Of a stretch of 64,000 bases of DNA, positions 24,414-38,430 are shown one piece after another. The notes beneath the pieces are model-generated. The model made no database searches. It saw only the letters and a program-made list of their open reading frames with translations, and was not told the DNA's origin. The DNA lies in contig NC_056552.1 in NCBI RefSeq assembly GCF_910596095.1, forward strand, positions 7,607,111 to 7,671,110, written 5' to 3'. The DNA is from Thunnus maccoyii. Its lineage: Eukaryota; Chordata; Actinopteri; Scombriformes; Scombridae. Each line of letters opens with the position of its first letter. The first letter of the stretch is position 1. Both the position numbers and the translations under genes were made by a program.

Positions 24414-25489
24414 AAATACCAAATTGTTTCCCTCAAAGATGCAAAGAGTTTTTAATATAACAAAAAATACAGTTAGAGGCCTTAATCTATGATAATATGA
24501 TTAAATCAAATATTGCCTATAATCAATTATTTATCTATTAAGAATCGTTAGATCTCTCAGTCTCTGGTGAATTGAGATTTTAAAGCCCCTCTGAGTTTAG
24601 TTCCCACCTATGTTGTTCTGACCTGACTTCTAACCCCAGTGTTGTTTGGTTAACTCTTGAAATCAAACATATAGGGGGAAACCTCAGACTTCCTGTACTA
24701 AGTGAACATTTCCTCAGTAAACGGTGAGCATATTGGCTGACAAACTGTGGTCTCAAGGAGACGACCGGGGGGATCCGAGGGGATGAATGCCCCTTCTGTC
24801 CAGGCAGCCAGTGGGATGCCAATACCTCTCTCGCTCTCTTAACCTCCATCCCTCTGCTGTGTAAGCCTAGAAAATACTCTCACTGCTACTACATGTACCG
24901 GTAAGCTACTGTTACCATTTTTTTTCTTTCAATACTGGAATAAAAAAAGGCCTAACTAAGGCAGGTTCAAGGCACGAGGAGCAAAATGGGAGGGAGAAAA
25001 GTTAATTATATTGACTTGCCTGGCTGGAAGTTCAGTAGACCACACCATATAATTACCATGGCTAGATTAAGTGCACAACTTCGCCGAAAATAAATGTTAC
25101 ATCTACAGTAGCTCTTACTTTCCTATACTGAGCTCTGACTGACTCACAAAGCCATAAACAAAGGAGGTGGTGGAGGAGGGTAAAACTCAGTTTACCCAAC
25201 TTTTGAGCTCTGGAATAGATTAACTCATCCTTATTTTATCCTATCATTAGTTAATTCATTTCATATGTAGCATATGGCATGAAATATATATATATATATA
25301 TATATACAATGAAACAGATGTCAGTGATATAGAAAATAAGATACTTAAACCTGCTTCAACTGATTTTTTGGCCACTTGGAGGCAGTGGAAATAAGCGGTA
25401 AACACAATATTGAAGAACATGACAAATATTTGCTTATTTACATATCTAGCACAAATGAGGCAACATTAGCATTTATTTTCAGTCGTGTT

Positions 25490-25665
25490 TCTGGCAACTT
25501 GGCGAATATAAGTCCAATGTTCACCCTCCTTTTAGCTCTGGTTTTGGTCTCCACCAGCTCCTGAGCTGCTAAATGCTCCACTATGTTCACCAGATAGTTG
25601 CTAATTTTGTCTCTCTGCCATTTGGTGCTGGGTAGGTAGTGAACAGTGGAATATGACACTATGAG
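25490..25665 (-). repeat. dispersed repeat family K, copy 1 (reverse)
   Basis: On the plus strand it reads GAGCTGCTAAATGCTCCACT, then ATGTTCACCAGATAGTTGCT and GCCATTTGGTGCTGGGTAGG. The reverse complement matches bases 38320-38400 (CAGCACCAAACAGCAGACAG, then AGCGACTAGCTGGTGAACAT). It has no coding content. Confidence 0.65.
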
Positions 25666-28600
25666 TGAAAGTGAAACAAATCAGTAAAGTTGTGGGTGTA
25701 AAACCAAAACAAAGAGCTTAGAGATCTTAAAAAAGCTCAGTAGAAAAAGCTCAGGGGTGCTGCAGAGCTGAGTGATAAATCTATGTGGGTTTTTTCTTCA
25801 TGAGTGACCTCTTTAACATGTAAGTAGTCATGTGATCCATCGTTATTGTAAAAATATGAACTATAGCCACCTAAGAGTATAAGGGATTCTTTATAAAGTG
25901 TTTGTAAATTGTACATAATGGCCTTATTAATGGTTAATGAGTAATTTATTAATGTTTTATAGATCAATTATGTGATGTCTGCAAGAATAAGGTTCTGGTT
26001 GTGATAAATATGTTTGTCTTGTGTATATCACTGTAGGGTTAGGGCCATAAACCTGTGAAGTTTTATTAATTAGTTGCTAACTTTCTAATAGGTCATCAAG
26101 TCTGCTGTTTTAAACATTACAAATTGTTAATACATGGACTTTGGTCTGGTTACCTTGCAGTTTTTTTCCAGAGGAAAAGTGGACAAACTGTTGTTATTCT
26201 GCATGATAGTGCAAGATTAAAAGACAAAGTAAGCTAACCCGATTTCACAATCACCTAAAAATATCCTCATTAACAGCTTATTACTGATCTATAAATTGTT
26301 AATTTTATTATTATCCATTACTATCTCAAAGACCACTTCCCCACCAGACTACTGCTGCTAACTTGAGCTCGCTGAGATTTAATACTGACATGGTAATGCA
26401 GTTACTTTTGGAAATTAAAACAATAAGTGACCACCACAATTTAAAAAACAATTTTAAAAATAATTTAAAATGATGGTTTATGAGAAGGCATAAACTGTCA
26501 TTTTTTGTAAGCCCACCATTGTAGTTAAAATTTGTATGTTTTGTTTTTTTTACAATTCATTTTTGGATGTTTGGACTATTTTTTACTGATGATATAGGTA
26601 TTTATTGTGCTAGTTTGTTGGTAATATGATGTCGGATGGTCAGCTGCATCCTTGTTATTTTTGTACCAAGAACCACAATTGAAATAAATCTTATAGTTCA
26701 AGAATTTATTGTGTTATCCTTGACATGTTTGTGCTAAATTAAACTAAACTAAACTCAACTAAACTAAACTAAACAATAAATCCTTTAGTCACCACTTATA
26801 CACCCTTTATAAATTATGTCTTATTAAAAAGGTACTCATATTTATTCTAAGAAAAAGAATGAAAATATGATTAATTTTGGTTTGTGATGATGGCTGTGAT
26901 CCCTCCTAACAGTCACTGACTGGAGGACACAGTTCATCCCCTTTTATACAGAACCACTGCTTCAGTGAAATGGGAAATTCATCATTGTGTAGTTTGCCAC
27001 TTCATTCACCTCATTTTTAGACTGTTTTGAAACTAGAAAACCTCTTAACATTGTTGAGACACGATATTTCTTTTCAATTACCAATACAGAGAACAGAGAC
27101 AAGAGGGGAAATCTGTCGTTTCACTAGTGTAAAAAAAGTAAATCTTCCCAGCTAAAATAAACACATTTAAGGAGGAATTTAAGTTTTTCTTGACCAACAC
27201 AAACTCCACTTCCACCCCCTTTCCTCTTTTTTCCTCTTGCAGGCAGCTCCCACATGTTTAGACACGCTCTTACATCAGGAGAGGCCCACAGGGTCGGATC
27301 TTAACAACAGCAGTCCACTCTTTCCACTGTTTCGTCCCCTCTATTTTTCACTTTCTACCCAGCCACTTTTAAATGAAATAATTATTGCAGAAGCTGTGGT
27401 TCAGTGGTAATCCAACAACACTGGCACCTGAAACCTTTTATTTACATAAAGAAAACAGTAAAGTCGCACACAATGTAGTGGCAGGATTGGCTCAGAGAGT
27501 ATTCGTGTTGCTGGGCTCTCGTCTCTGTGCTTCAGCCAGCTTTCTTTCTTTTCCAGATGTTGGAGCTCCTCCCCACTGGCCTGTTGCAGCCTCCCACAGC
27601 TTGAACCCAGCCAACAGCCACAGCTGCTACCAATCTGAAGACGCTCATAAGAAAGTTTCAGACGGCCCGAGATGAGAAGAGACCCAGTCTGAAGATAGAA
27701 CCCATGATCAGACTGGGCTTACAGGCGTGAGCAGGTGATTAAAAACAAACACCCTTTTTTTTTTTTTAGGAGTCACTCTCACTTACCTATCATCTTTTAG
27801 TAACGTTCAATGCTCTTGATTGGTTTTTCATACCAACTTTAAATTTCACCACATGTGAAAGGCACATAGTTATGTTTCCACAGGAAAGAGAATAAAACTG
27901 AAAACTTCATGTTTGTGTCTTTGGATTAAACCGAATCCAACTGTGGCTGTTTTCCTGCTCTGCACAGATCACAGACCTCGTCTCCAATGTTGGCTGAAAG
28001 CTGCGGCTTGAGGCCAACTTTCTGTTGAGCTAAATGGAAAATCCAAGGAAAATGGCAGTTTCCCCAATTCTCTATGCTGCTTGAAAACCTTCCTACAATC
28101 TGAAACACTGCTAGTTTGCTCAAGTCGACATGTCTGCGCAGTTATAGCTCAGACCAATACGTTTATCCTTTAGTTAGTTCTTCTGTCTCTGTTCTAGACA
28201 CTAGTGAGTCATGTCATTGTTATATCTACAGGTCACAACAGCATAGTTTCAATGCTCCTGCATTTCAGAGGTCAAAACAATGCTGATTAACTCCCTCATA
28301 TTTGCCACACCCCTGTGTCCAGAGAAAGCCAGACAGATGTAAATCTTAGCAGCTTTTTTGAAGTGCTTGATTGTTGAATGTGCTGGCAAGTGTTGTACAT
28401 GCAAGCGGCACTTTTCATTTGAGCATCTTTTCCCACAAAGGCTTTATTTTAACACGTCTACAGTGACTCATCTTTGGTTCGTCCCCATACACCATGAACC
28501 ACGTGCCACGGATTTGAATTCGTCATGATGGCACCTTGGAAGACTGAACTCACTCACCAAGTCAGTCTCGCTCCTTCTCAGCCTACCATAAGAATTAGAA

Positions 28601-28717
28601 TATAGGAATGTGTTTTGGCAGGCCTCTACTTTGCCTTTTCAGCTGTTTGTAATATTTCCTGTGTAGCTGCTCTGCAGATTTGATTGTAAATTATGTCGTA
28701 TGTCGGAGTTTGGATGT

Positions 28718-28748
<31 letters not shown>

Positions 28749-28914
28749 AAAAGAGAGGAGGCAGGTTTCTAGAGGCCCAGAAAAAGGAGAACATTTGTAG
28801 CTCAACTTTCTTCAAAGCAGTGTGTATATATTGTATATATACAAATGAGTCACAATAAGGACTCAACAGTCCTGCTCCACTTAGAAGTATGAGAGAGTAG
28901 ATTTTATTATTAGC

Positions 28915-29135
28915 ACAGCTGCAGTTATTTTCATTATTGATTCATCAATTAATCAATTTGTCTATAAAATGTAAAAAATGTGAAGAATTCTTGTTATAAT
29001 TCCCCCAGGGTCAAAGGTTATATATTTAAATGTAATTTATGGCAAAGAAAAGCATTAAATCATCACATTTGAGAAGCTGAAACCAGCAATTTTTGGCATA
29101 TTTGTTAGAAAAAAAGACGATTATCAAAATCGAGT
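28915..29135 (+). repeat. degenerate family A MITE
   Basis: Recognisable blocks are TTATTTTCATTATTGATTCA, TCACATTTGAGAAGCTGAAA and GACGATTATCAAAATCGAGT, in family order. Confidence 0.6.
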
Positions 29136-31111
29136 AATTGTGTTTTGTGCTTTTGTCGAGTTTTGTGTTTTGTGCTTTAATGTCTACTATGTATATGTAC
29201 TGTTTTGTGTTTTGTGTAGTTCCATATGTATTATATTGTTGAGTTTTATGTATTTTAAAAGCCCATCTAGGGACGGGCATTGCAAACTAGCTCAGGCTGT
29301 AAATGCTGTGATATGTGGCATTAGTTCATGCTATATACTTGTCCCTATATAAGTAAACATTAAATGCATAAATGAAAATAATTGCTGATTACTTTTCTGT
29401 CAGTCGTTTTAACTCTAATCATCATACTGAAAGGCAAAGAAATGCCTTTTAAACCTTAATCCAGCCCTGCACCTGTCTACAACAAACAGCTGACCTTTGA
29501 CATCCAGGTTGCCTTTACAGTTCCCAACAATAACACGAAGAGATCCCACTTCAACCCGACGTTTCTGTCTATTTATTTGAAGCAGTGCAACAAAGTGAAG
29601 CGGAGTCACACGTTGTTATAGAGAAAACAAAAGTAATCACCACCTGCTAAACCACAAAGCCGCACTCTATCGTGATCATAGTTTACACTGTATCGCAGAT
29701 AAGAGTCTCTGGCTTTAATCCAACACCGACAATGTTAGAAAGTTGTCCAGTTAAGGAAGAGTTTGGAAGTGTTAAATATCAATTATTACACTGCAGATGT
29801 TAATACTCATTCAATCTGTCATGTATCTTGCATACGAAGAGGAAGAACCCCATGTAATACCGATTATAATGATCTTGTGGTTGAATGAAAGAGTTAAACT
29901 CTTCGTTCTTTCACACCCATCTGCACTATGTGACTGTGGCTCCTCCTCTCAGCAGATGCTTGAGACATGATCCAGATCTCACATTTCACCATTTAATCTT
30001 GAAGTTCTCCCACCCTTCTCCACCTTCCCCGTCAAATACGCCCACCCCTCCACCGAGAAACCCCCACCGCTCGTATGCATCCGCATTCGTCACTGCTCTT
30101 TCTGCTCTGTGTTTACATGGTGAGCCAGCTTGTGAAGTTGGTGTGAGCTTAATGTTTTTGTAATGCTTGAGACAGTATGCACTAGAGGGGGCTCTTCTGT
30201 GGGTGTAATCCTAGCCAACCCTCATTAGGGGATGACTCCTCAACACATGGTTTAGATACAGACAACATACTGTAGAGTTTTTTACGTGGAGCATTTCCTT
30301 TATCTGAATAAAACTTTCTAAGTTGTGAAGGAAACTAACAGGATGTTGTTGAACCATTAAAACGGTCCACTGAGGTTGTAAAAATTAGCTTCAAACATGT
30401 TTAAAATCAGCAAAATGTACTATTTATAGACATGGGATGCAACATGACTGGCACATTGGCAATAAGTTTTCTTCATTTCATTAAACTTTTCAAGATTTGT
30501 TACAGAGCCGATTTTTTTTCCACAGACTGCTTCCAAAATGTTCCACAGTTTGCTGACACATGCTGAGGTCTTGTTCTTCACACACCCACTGTTGACTTTT
30601 ACACTTAACACAGATATGAGAAACATTTGGCCAGAAGGTGGCATCCTCAATTTCCTCAGAGATCTTGCATGTCTTTTAATTCAGTTTGATATTTTTTGTC
30701 TATCAGTGGTGATAATAGAAGCAAAAGCAATACACGATGTGCCAATGTGATTGCTTTGTGGTTAAGACAAAAACTCACAGAGCAAACACGCAGGCACGGT
30801 TTTGGGATGTCATCTGTTATGTCTCAGCTCCGGTCTCCAGCTGACTGACACTAATTCCTCAGCAATCTCCTGTGAAATCTCAAGTGAAGGCTTTGCTCTC
30901 CCATTGGGAGGGGCAGTTTTTTCTGGCCTTAGCTCACTGGCCATAGGCCTCACAGCATGATGATCCCAGAGGGGTCGTACCTACATGTTTTTACTTCAGC
31001 ACAGAGGCCATACTGGCAGGATGACCCCCCCAGTTTAGGCTCCATGTTAAGTGTCTCAGACATGGGTTTCTGGAATATTCATTTTAGCAGATTTTTAGCT
31101 TTATAAACATT

Positions 31112-31714
31112 TTAAAGAGCACATAATATGCACATTTCCAGGTCTATATTTTTATTCAGGGGCTCTACTAGCATATCTTTGCATGATTCATAGTTAATAA
31201 TATAAAAACCTCCTTATTTATCTTACTGACCCTTTATGTAGCCCCCCAGTTCAGTCTCTGTCTGAAACAGGCCGTTTTAGCTCCTGTCTCTTTAAGACCC
31301 TCCTCCCAATTAGCTCACTCTGTTCTGATTGGCCAGCTTCAGGAAGTTGCACCTCAGCAGACTTCTGGCCGCACCGGAGGCTACATAAACAAACAGTAGT
31401 AGTAGGATTCACTTCTTTTTCTCATTCTTTACTCAAAATGTCAACTTCTCAAATACATCCGTACACATTCGAGATGAAATCCGATCTGAAATATGCGAGT
31501 GGACGACTCAAAAAACTCATGGAACAACCTTAGCAACATAGGCTACGGAGCAGATGGCCATTTGTACAAACACATGTACAAACAATCTGATGTCAGTTCG
31601 ATGGTGAAGTAGAGCATTCAGAGCAGGCTTTCAGGGAGCATTTTTACATACATTCACATTATAACACTATACAAATGACAAGAAAACATAAAAAGCATGT
31701 TATGTGCCCTTTAA
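31112..31714. mobile_element. TTAA-ended MITE (family D), complete
   Basis: The left end TTAAAGAGCACATAATATGC (31112-31131) and the inverse of the right end at 31695-31714 agree at 18 of 20 bases. Both ends begin with TTAA, as expected from a TTAA target duplication of piggyBac type. The interior contains GAAACAGGCCGTTTTAGCTC and CTGTCTCTTTAAGACCCTCC, blocks I recall from an abundant percomorph repeat. There is no transposase frame. Confidence 0.75.
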
Positions 31715-32258
31715 CTGTCCATTTTCAGCTATGGCCTCTCAACTCCAGACACAATCTGAGATAAAGAAAGAGGAAAGACTGAGGTTTGTTTGTCCTGACA
31801 AGATGATTCATCCTGTCTATACTCAAGTGTTTGGTGTTCCAGCAGGTCCAGTGTGATTAAACTGTTCCAGTGAAAATGCTGCCCTAAAGACAAAGACATA
31901 ACTTAGACCACAATGAGAGACTCCCTCTGGTCCGAGAGATTTCCCTTTCATCGGATGACCATTCCTCAACACAGAACATTTTTAAATAAGTTGGGAGTGT
32001 CGGGCTCAGGAGTAAAAAGTTTACTTGTAGAATTACACAGAATGTGGAGGACATAGAGTTATTTTATGTAGGGCCAAATTAAAAAAAAAACAGCACATTT
32101 TCATATATTGATTCATTGAACCATTCGAGAACTGTGGAGTGCTCATGTTGTAGAGATTGTATAGCTAGTTGAGATGTTTGTGGGTGGAATATGGCTACAG
32201 GTAACTTGTTATGACTTATACTGCCCTAAAGGTCCTGGAGCTACACTTTCTCTCTCTC

Positions 32259-32262
<4 letters not shown>

Positions 32263-32336
<74 letters not shown>
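32263..32336 (+). repeat. (AC)37 microsatellite
   Basis: Thirty-seven uninterrupted AC units are seen directly. The length suggests it is polymorphic. Confidence 0.97.
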
Positions 32337-32340
<4 letters not shown>

Positions 32341-32584
32341 GTGCAAAACAAAGAATGAGGCTTATCTTCGTATCTACGACAGGAATTCATGAATGATAAC
32401 TATCCTGATCTTGGACCTTGGAAATAGTAATTTAACTAAATATAATCTTAACTCAAGGTCCACTTACTTAGCCAGACATTGAAAGCTCCAGAAAAAAGCT
32501 AGAAGCTAGATGTGCATGGTAAGTTAGGATTGTTTTGTCAAAGTATTCACATCTTTGGGTTAAACAAAACCAGAGAAAAACGAC

Positions 32585-33010
32585 TCTATTTCAAGTACAA
32601 GTCCTGCATTTAAAAGTGTACTTCAGTAAAAATATAGATGTATTATCTGTAAAATGTACTTTAATATCAAGAGTAGTTTTACAAGTAAGTAAACATGTTG
32701 ATGAGTTAGTGTGCGAGCAGCATTTTCACATTGTAGCTGGTCACAGTCGAGTGAATTCTGACTGCTTTATACTTTTGGGAAATGTAATCTATAGTAATAC
32801 ATCATATCTGAAACACTTATGTGTTTTGTTTGTAGAATCTTTATCTGCAAAAGTAACTCGTAGTACAGCTGTCAGATACATGCAGTGTAAAATATACATT
32901 ATATTATGTTTCCCTTCTGAAATGTAGTGGAATAAAAGTATAAATTTGCACATAATGGAAAAAATCAAATAAAGATCAAGTATCTTACGGTTATTATGTT
33001 TATTACTAGA
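32585..33010 (+). repeat. dispersed repeat family B, copy 2
   Basis: It shares AAGTACAAGTCCTGCATTTA, CACATTGTAGCTGGTC and CTGAAATGTAGTGGAATAAA with the known family pattern and with the copy at 2676-3110. Terminal repeats are not preserved. Confidence 0.6.
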
Positions 33011-36000
33011 GTAAATATACTTTTTTACCCAAATTCTTCTCTTTCTGACTGTCTCTTCATTGTCTTTTAGTCAACAAAATGCTCAGATTTTAAATTGAAT
33101 TTACAAAATGATAATGATAGATTTGGGGTGCTTTCTCCAGACACAAAACTGGGCTTAGTTGTTGACTAAATCATCAATTATTTAAATTACTGACCAGTAG
33201 TGCAAACAAAATTCCTCTGTATACTTCTATTGGATCTTCCAGTCTGACTCTACTCTGTGACTGTCTGGAGAAGCTCAGTCACACCTATAAGCCAAACCAC
33301 AAAAAGGCTTTTTTTTAAACAGGTACAAAGTAAAGACACAATCACGCTGTCAGTGAAGATATATATAACTAGTGCGCGTTTACCATTTTCACATTGCATT
33401 TGTAAAGAGTTGAAATAGCTGACTGGGTTTTATCTGTAAAATTAATCTGGTTTGAGTTGAGTGTTGGGAGCATTTCACAGTGAGGTACTGTAGCTGGGAA
33501 TGTTTTTCTGAGTAATTTGGTCTCTATCAGTCATAATAAAATGTAAGCATGGCTGATAATTGCCATTAGAAAACCTCTGGGTGATTAAAAACAGTATGTC
33601 TATAATGGCATATATAGATTTTTTTTTTATCTGTAACTAACCAAAAAAGCTTTTGTCCTGCGGACTGACTGTTTTCACTTTTCCTCCTTAAGGTTTTGCT
33701 TCCGAAGCTGAAGTCACAGTGCAGAGCAGTACAACTTTAAGTGATTCCAGATGCTTAAAGAATTGAACTCATGTGCAGGGACGAAACAAAAAGATGTTTC
33801 CCCTTCTCGCATTTATTACAGCCATTCTCTCATGTTGCTGCTTCATCTTTTCCTTTGTTCCTTTCCCTCAAAAAATATAAACACTTAGAGAATATTACCT
33901 GCGTTTTGGGTAACATTTGGACATAAATATGCGAAAACTATATCAGATTTCATGAATATGGAACCAAAAACTTTGGAACATTTGTTACAAAAGCAGCCAT
34001 TTAATCTTTTCTTCAGCTTTTACTGCTGTGAACTACACAATAAAAACCTCTGCATGTGCACACAATAACCACGCTACACAAGAAATGACAATCAATGCTG
34101 CTTTTTACTTTACATTGACAAACAACCTCCATCAATCTCATAGTCCAAAGACAAACTGTATGATTTCATGGTGTGGCATTTGTCTCCCTATATAAAAAAA
34201 AAAAATTAAACTCCTAAAAGGCAGGGAGGGGCTGGGTGGGACAGGGCTGGGTTTAGCGGGGTGGGAGAAGGTGGAGTCTGATGATGTTACGAACACACGG
34301 TTTGGACTCCTACCCCGTGAACTCTCAGGAAGGACGCCCCAGGGTGGTTATTCTTTTAAACTGGGTGCTGCTCTCTGCCTCCCACTACTGAGGGATCTTA
34401 AAGGGGAAGCTAGAATAGGGGGGCAGGGGGTGTAAAGAGAGAGGAAGAACTTCAGCAATGCGCAAGGCAGGTAGAGACAGGACAAAAAATTAAGGGAGAG
34501 AGAGAGAGAGAGAGAGGGGAGGACACAGCAAAATGTGTTCACAGAGGTGGAGAGTGAGGATATGGCAGACAAAGAGAAAAAAAAGAGAAATGAAGCATAA
34601 AGAAATCTTAAATTACTTAACGTCTGCTTTATGGCAAATAAGTCTTTGTGTTTCTACAGCTGCAAGGTGAGCGTAGAAACCCTGAAGTGGACACAGACAG
34701 CATCATCCCCACAGATTGTGTTACCCCTTCTTCACTATTTCCTATTCAATCTTGGCCGATGATAGGGAAAGCAGATTGCATTCGGTAATGGTGCCTTGTT
34801 AAGCGGCTGAGCTCCAGGAAAACTGTTCTGAGGAGGAATGCAGACTGTTGAGTGTCTCGACATGTTGAGGGAGAGGCAGTGGGCTGAGAGGAGTCCAGTG
34901 CTGGAGGTTTACATCTTCCATAATCTCAGGGGTTAATATCTATTATCTCTTCTTCATCTACTGTAAATGCAAGATCACAGTTTTTTTTTGCAGGAGAATG
35001 AGCTATCCTTTTTTTTCCACACATATTTTTATTTCATATGCAGGTTGTCTAGAAAATGAAAAAAAAAGGGGAATCCTGAAAGCAAAATTTGTCGCTAAGC
35101 CCAACAATAACCCAGGTGGCTCTGCAGTGGTCCCTTTGTTTGTTTAAGTGCAGTCGTTAGAGTCAGAAGGGGTTTGAAGGAGCAGGAAGCTGTGGATCCT
35201 GCCTTAAACGTGAGTGACCACTGTCATTATCAGGTTAAGTATAACCATTAAACTTAATGAAAAGTCTCACCTCTGTGGTCGCACGCTGAAGCAATTCAGA
35301 AATTGGGAGGTGGCAACTTGATAACCCGATGACGACGTCCCCACCTTTCCTCCTCAACATCTAAACCATTGTGCTTAATTCTAACAGAATGAGAGATAGT
35401 GACATCAGATCCTGTGCATTAATATTTTTGTAGTCTGCAGATTATATTTTCCATTATAGGACCTCCAAATTCTTTCCTGGGCTAGACAAATGTGCTTAAA
35501 CTAAAACCATCTGTTTTTAATGAAATCTGATATTGGATACACTGCAAAGATGATTCAGTCTGTGTTAGACTTCGCCTCACAAAAAAAGGTTTTCTTCATC
35601 AAAAACACTGTAATTGTCATGTAGCGAAGAATTTTATTTAAATAAAATGTTATCAGCAAAAATCTTCTTTTTCTGATTTAGATTCTCTGTTTTCTTAATT
35701 TTTCAAAAAAATTGATGAAATAGATTCACAGTACAGTACAGAAACAGTAGTAGCATCATCACCAACAAGAGCTGTGGGACTAAGTGAAGGTTAACAGTGT
35801 CAGAGGGTACAGTAAGTGCATATTCACCCTCCATCGCCATACAAACTCAATTTTGCCAGAAAGGACTGCCCCTCCCTTTTTTTTCCCTCTGTGGTCGATT
35901 CTTACATTTTTTGTCTCGACACTGTTTTTGTTCCTCCTCTTTGCATCTCAGCCAAGTATACTCCCTTTGTTGATGTGGCAGGCCTGGGAAATGAAAAGTT

Positions 36001-38056
36001 GATACTTCATGTCAGGCAGAGCAACGCAAAGAATAAGTAGAAGAAGAAACAGAATGAGAAAAAAGAAACAGAAGAAGGAGCACCTCCTCTTTTGCTTGCA
36101 AACGTGGACAGAGGAGAAGAAAAAAAAAGAAAAGATCATTTGGCAAGCTAACAGAATGACACGCAATGTCAAGTTTAAAAAAAATGGCTAGTGGTGTCCA
36201 GCAAACATGACCCATTCAGGCATGCAGGCCCTGTTTGTCCTTTTTTATGATTCTTTTTTATTTCATTTAAAAAAAAGATGGTAGGAAAGAGAGGGATGAG
36301 TCTTACATCCTAATGTGTAAAACCAAAAAGACACTCATATGTACTGATTGTGATCAGACACTAAAAACAGATAACTCCCAAAACTGTGTTCCTTACAACC
36401 ATAACTGATGCTTTGGAGCTACAAGGGAAAAAAGATACCTAACGTGTTGATAAATGATTCAATCTCCAGCTGCAGTACTTATCACAAGCCAGGAAAAGTA
36501 ACAGGAAAAGTAAAGTCTGTCCAGGATAGAGACACCTAATAAATGACAGAGCAAGGTGTGTTTCGGAGCCAGTGAACGAGCTCTCTGTGAGTTTCCATGA
36601 TGTGATGTGGAGAGAGAGAGAGCAACCAGACATCTTGCCTTTCATTCCAGCGCACAGCTGAACACAAACCAGGGAGGGACATGACACTAATCTAAATATG
36701 GGCAACCGGCTGGAACCAATCAGAGCGTGAGCATCCTTTACCCCCCACCCACTCCCAACTCACCCTAAACCCTACCAGAGCTCATTGTAGTTAAACATGT
36801 GACGTGGAGACCTTAAAAGCTGTTGTTCCTTCTTACCATCCCTAAACCTTTTGGCTCAGAGCGTCGGTTCTTTTCTCTTCTGTGTATCTTGCATGGAATT
36901 TCCTCTGAAGTCTGCGTCCCAGCTGAAACACTGAGGTTCCTCTACAACGTCTGCATAGGTTTCTCAGTATAAGCGTGGCTGGGTGATGCTTGCATCTCCT
37001 GACACATGTAACATCTAGAAAACTTGTCATGAAATGTACGAAAAATCATTCTATAACTGCAATTCACTTCACTTTTTTGCAGAACAGATGACCAAATTCA
37101 GCATAAAAGTGACAAAATGTGAATCAGTTGCAACATGCCATTAAAATGAAAGCTTTAGCTGCAGTGGAGAACTCTGATATGATACCAGGATGCTGCAGCT
37201 AAGCTGTGACGTGGACTCTTAACCCAGATTTTTCAGTTTCATGTGGGCCGGCCTGACTGGAGCTGAATCTGGTTAAACTCTTCTAACATCTTTCTAGTCT
37301 TTAAGGTGTTGCCCAGTTGAATGTGGGCACCCCACCCCAAACGTGAGCAGCTTCGCATGAATTGTGTTTCCCCAGATGACCGACAGAAGGCGTTTAGACT
37401 TCAGCCTAACATGTTTATATCTACTTGGATAGAGTTGCAAAGATCTTGAACTGCAGATTGTCTTATACTGTAAATAAGCAGCCACGCAACATACCCGGAT
37501 GTAAGGATGCAGTCATGTCAGCATCTCATAAAGACTAATTGCCAGCTCTCTGAGTTGTACATATGGACCTGAAGCCCCCTCCCCCAATAGGTTTCATACA
37601 GGCAGGGGGTCAGCGTTTACACATTCAAGGTTGGACAGAGAGAACAACATCTCCTCCTGTTTGAAACTGTTTAAAACCTGCAGCCCCATCTTTGGCACCC
37701 TTACCCCTTCACATGCCGTATGCTACCCATTAGCTAAGGGGAAGCAGGCTGCTTTATGGAGCCCTGTTACTGGGGAGCCTTCGCCTTTAATCTGCTGAAT
37801 AACCAGCAAAAGCCTAGTGGCAACAATCAGCACTTTTGGCTCTGGTAGTAAATACCCTAAACAAAATTCTAGTTAGATTTAATGCCAGTCAGTTTACTTT
37901 CACTTAGTCAGGCTCCTTCTCCTTTAACAGATGTCTCTCAATGAAGGATACCTCACTCTAAATATTATACTACCATTAATGATCACACAAATAATCTCTT
38001 CTGTCATATATGCTTCACTTATGGGAATGTATTAGTTTATAGCAAGCCTTGTTTAA

Positions 38057-38430
38057 AGCTGCTATAACCAACACATTTTATATTAACAATGCATAAATTG
38101 ACTATGTGTAGTCTGAAAGAGGTCACTTGTAGTGAAAAACCCGCAGAGTGTTTGGGGTTTCCTCAGCTCTACAGAGCTTTATAGCATCTTTCAGCTGATT
38201 GTTTTGGTTTCCTGGTCTGGTACTGTTTTGGTTGACTCTCACCGCTCTCATCAATATGATTTCCAGCCGCAGAAGGCATCTGTTTTCAACAAAAAAGCTT
38301 GTAAAAGTGACCTACCTGCACAGCACCAAACAGCAGACAGAAAAAGTTAGCGACTAGCTGGTGAACATTTAGCATCTGAAGTGTCAGATATTTAGTGGAG
38401 AGCAAAACCAAGCTAAAAGAAGGACTTAAA
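38057..38430 (+). repeat. dispersed repeat family K, copy 2
   Basis: It begins near AAGCTGCTATAACCAACACA and includes TTTATAGCATCTTTCAGCTG, CTCACCGCTCTCATCAATAT and CAGCACCAAACAGCAGACAG. The copies at 25490-25665 (reverse) and 43993-44245 share different parts of it. Confidence 0.6.

Larger units (their letters stand above)
24414..31111. other. gene-free stretch with microsatellites and repeats
   Basis: I find no exon-like frame with supporting splice sites. Simple repeats: (AT)n at about 25284-25305, (AAACT)n at about 26736-26774 and (GA)n at 28718-28744. Dispersed repeats at about 25490-25665 and 28915-29135 are listed separately. A C-rich stretch lies at about 30005-30060. Confidence 0.5.

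Noticed and set aside
32174-32396. Open frames rich in Thr-His
   Set aside because: They are translations of the (AC)37 microsatellite.
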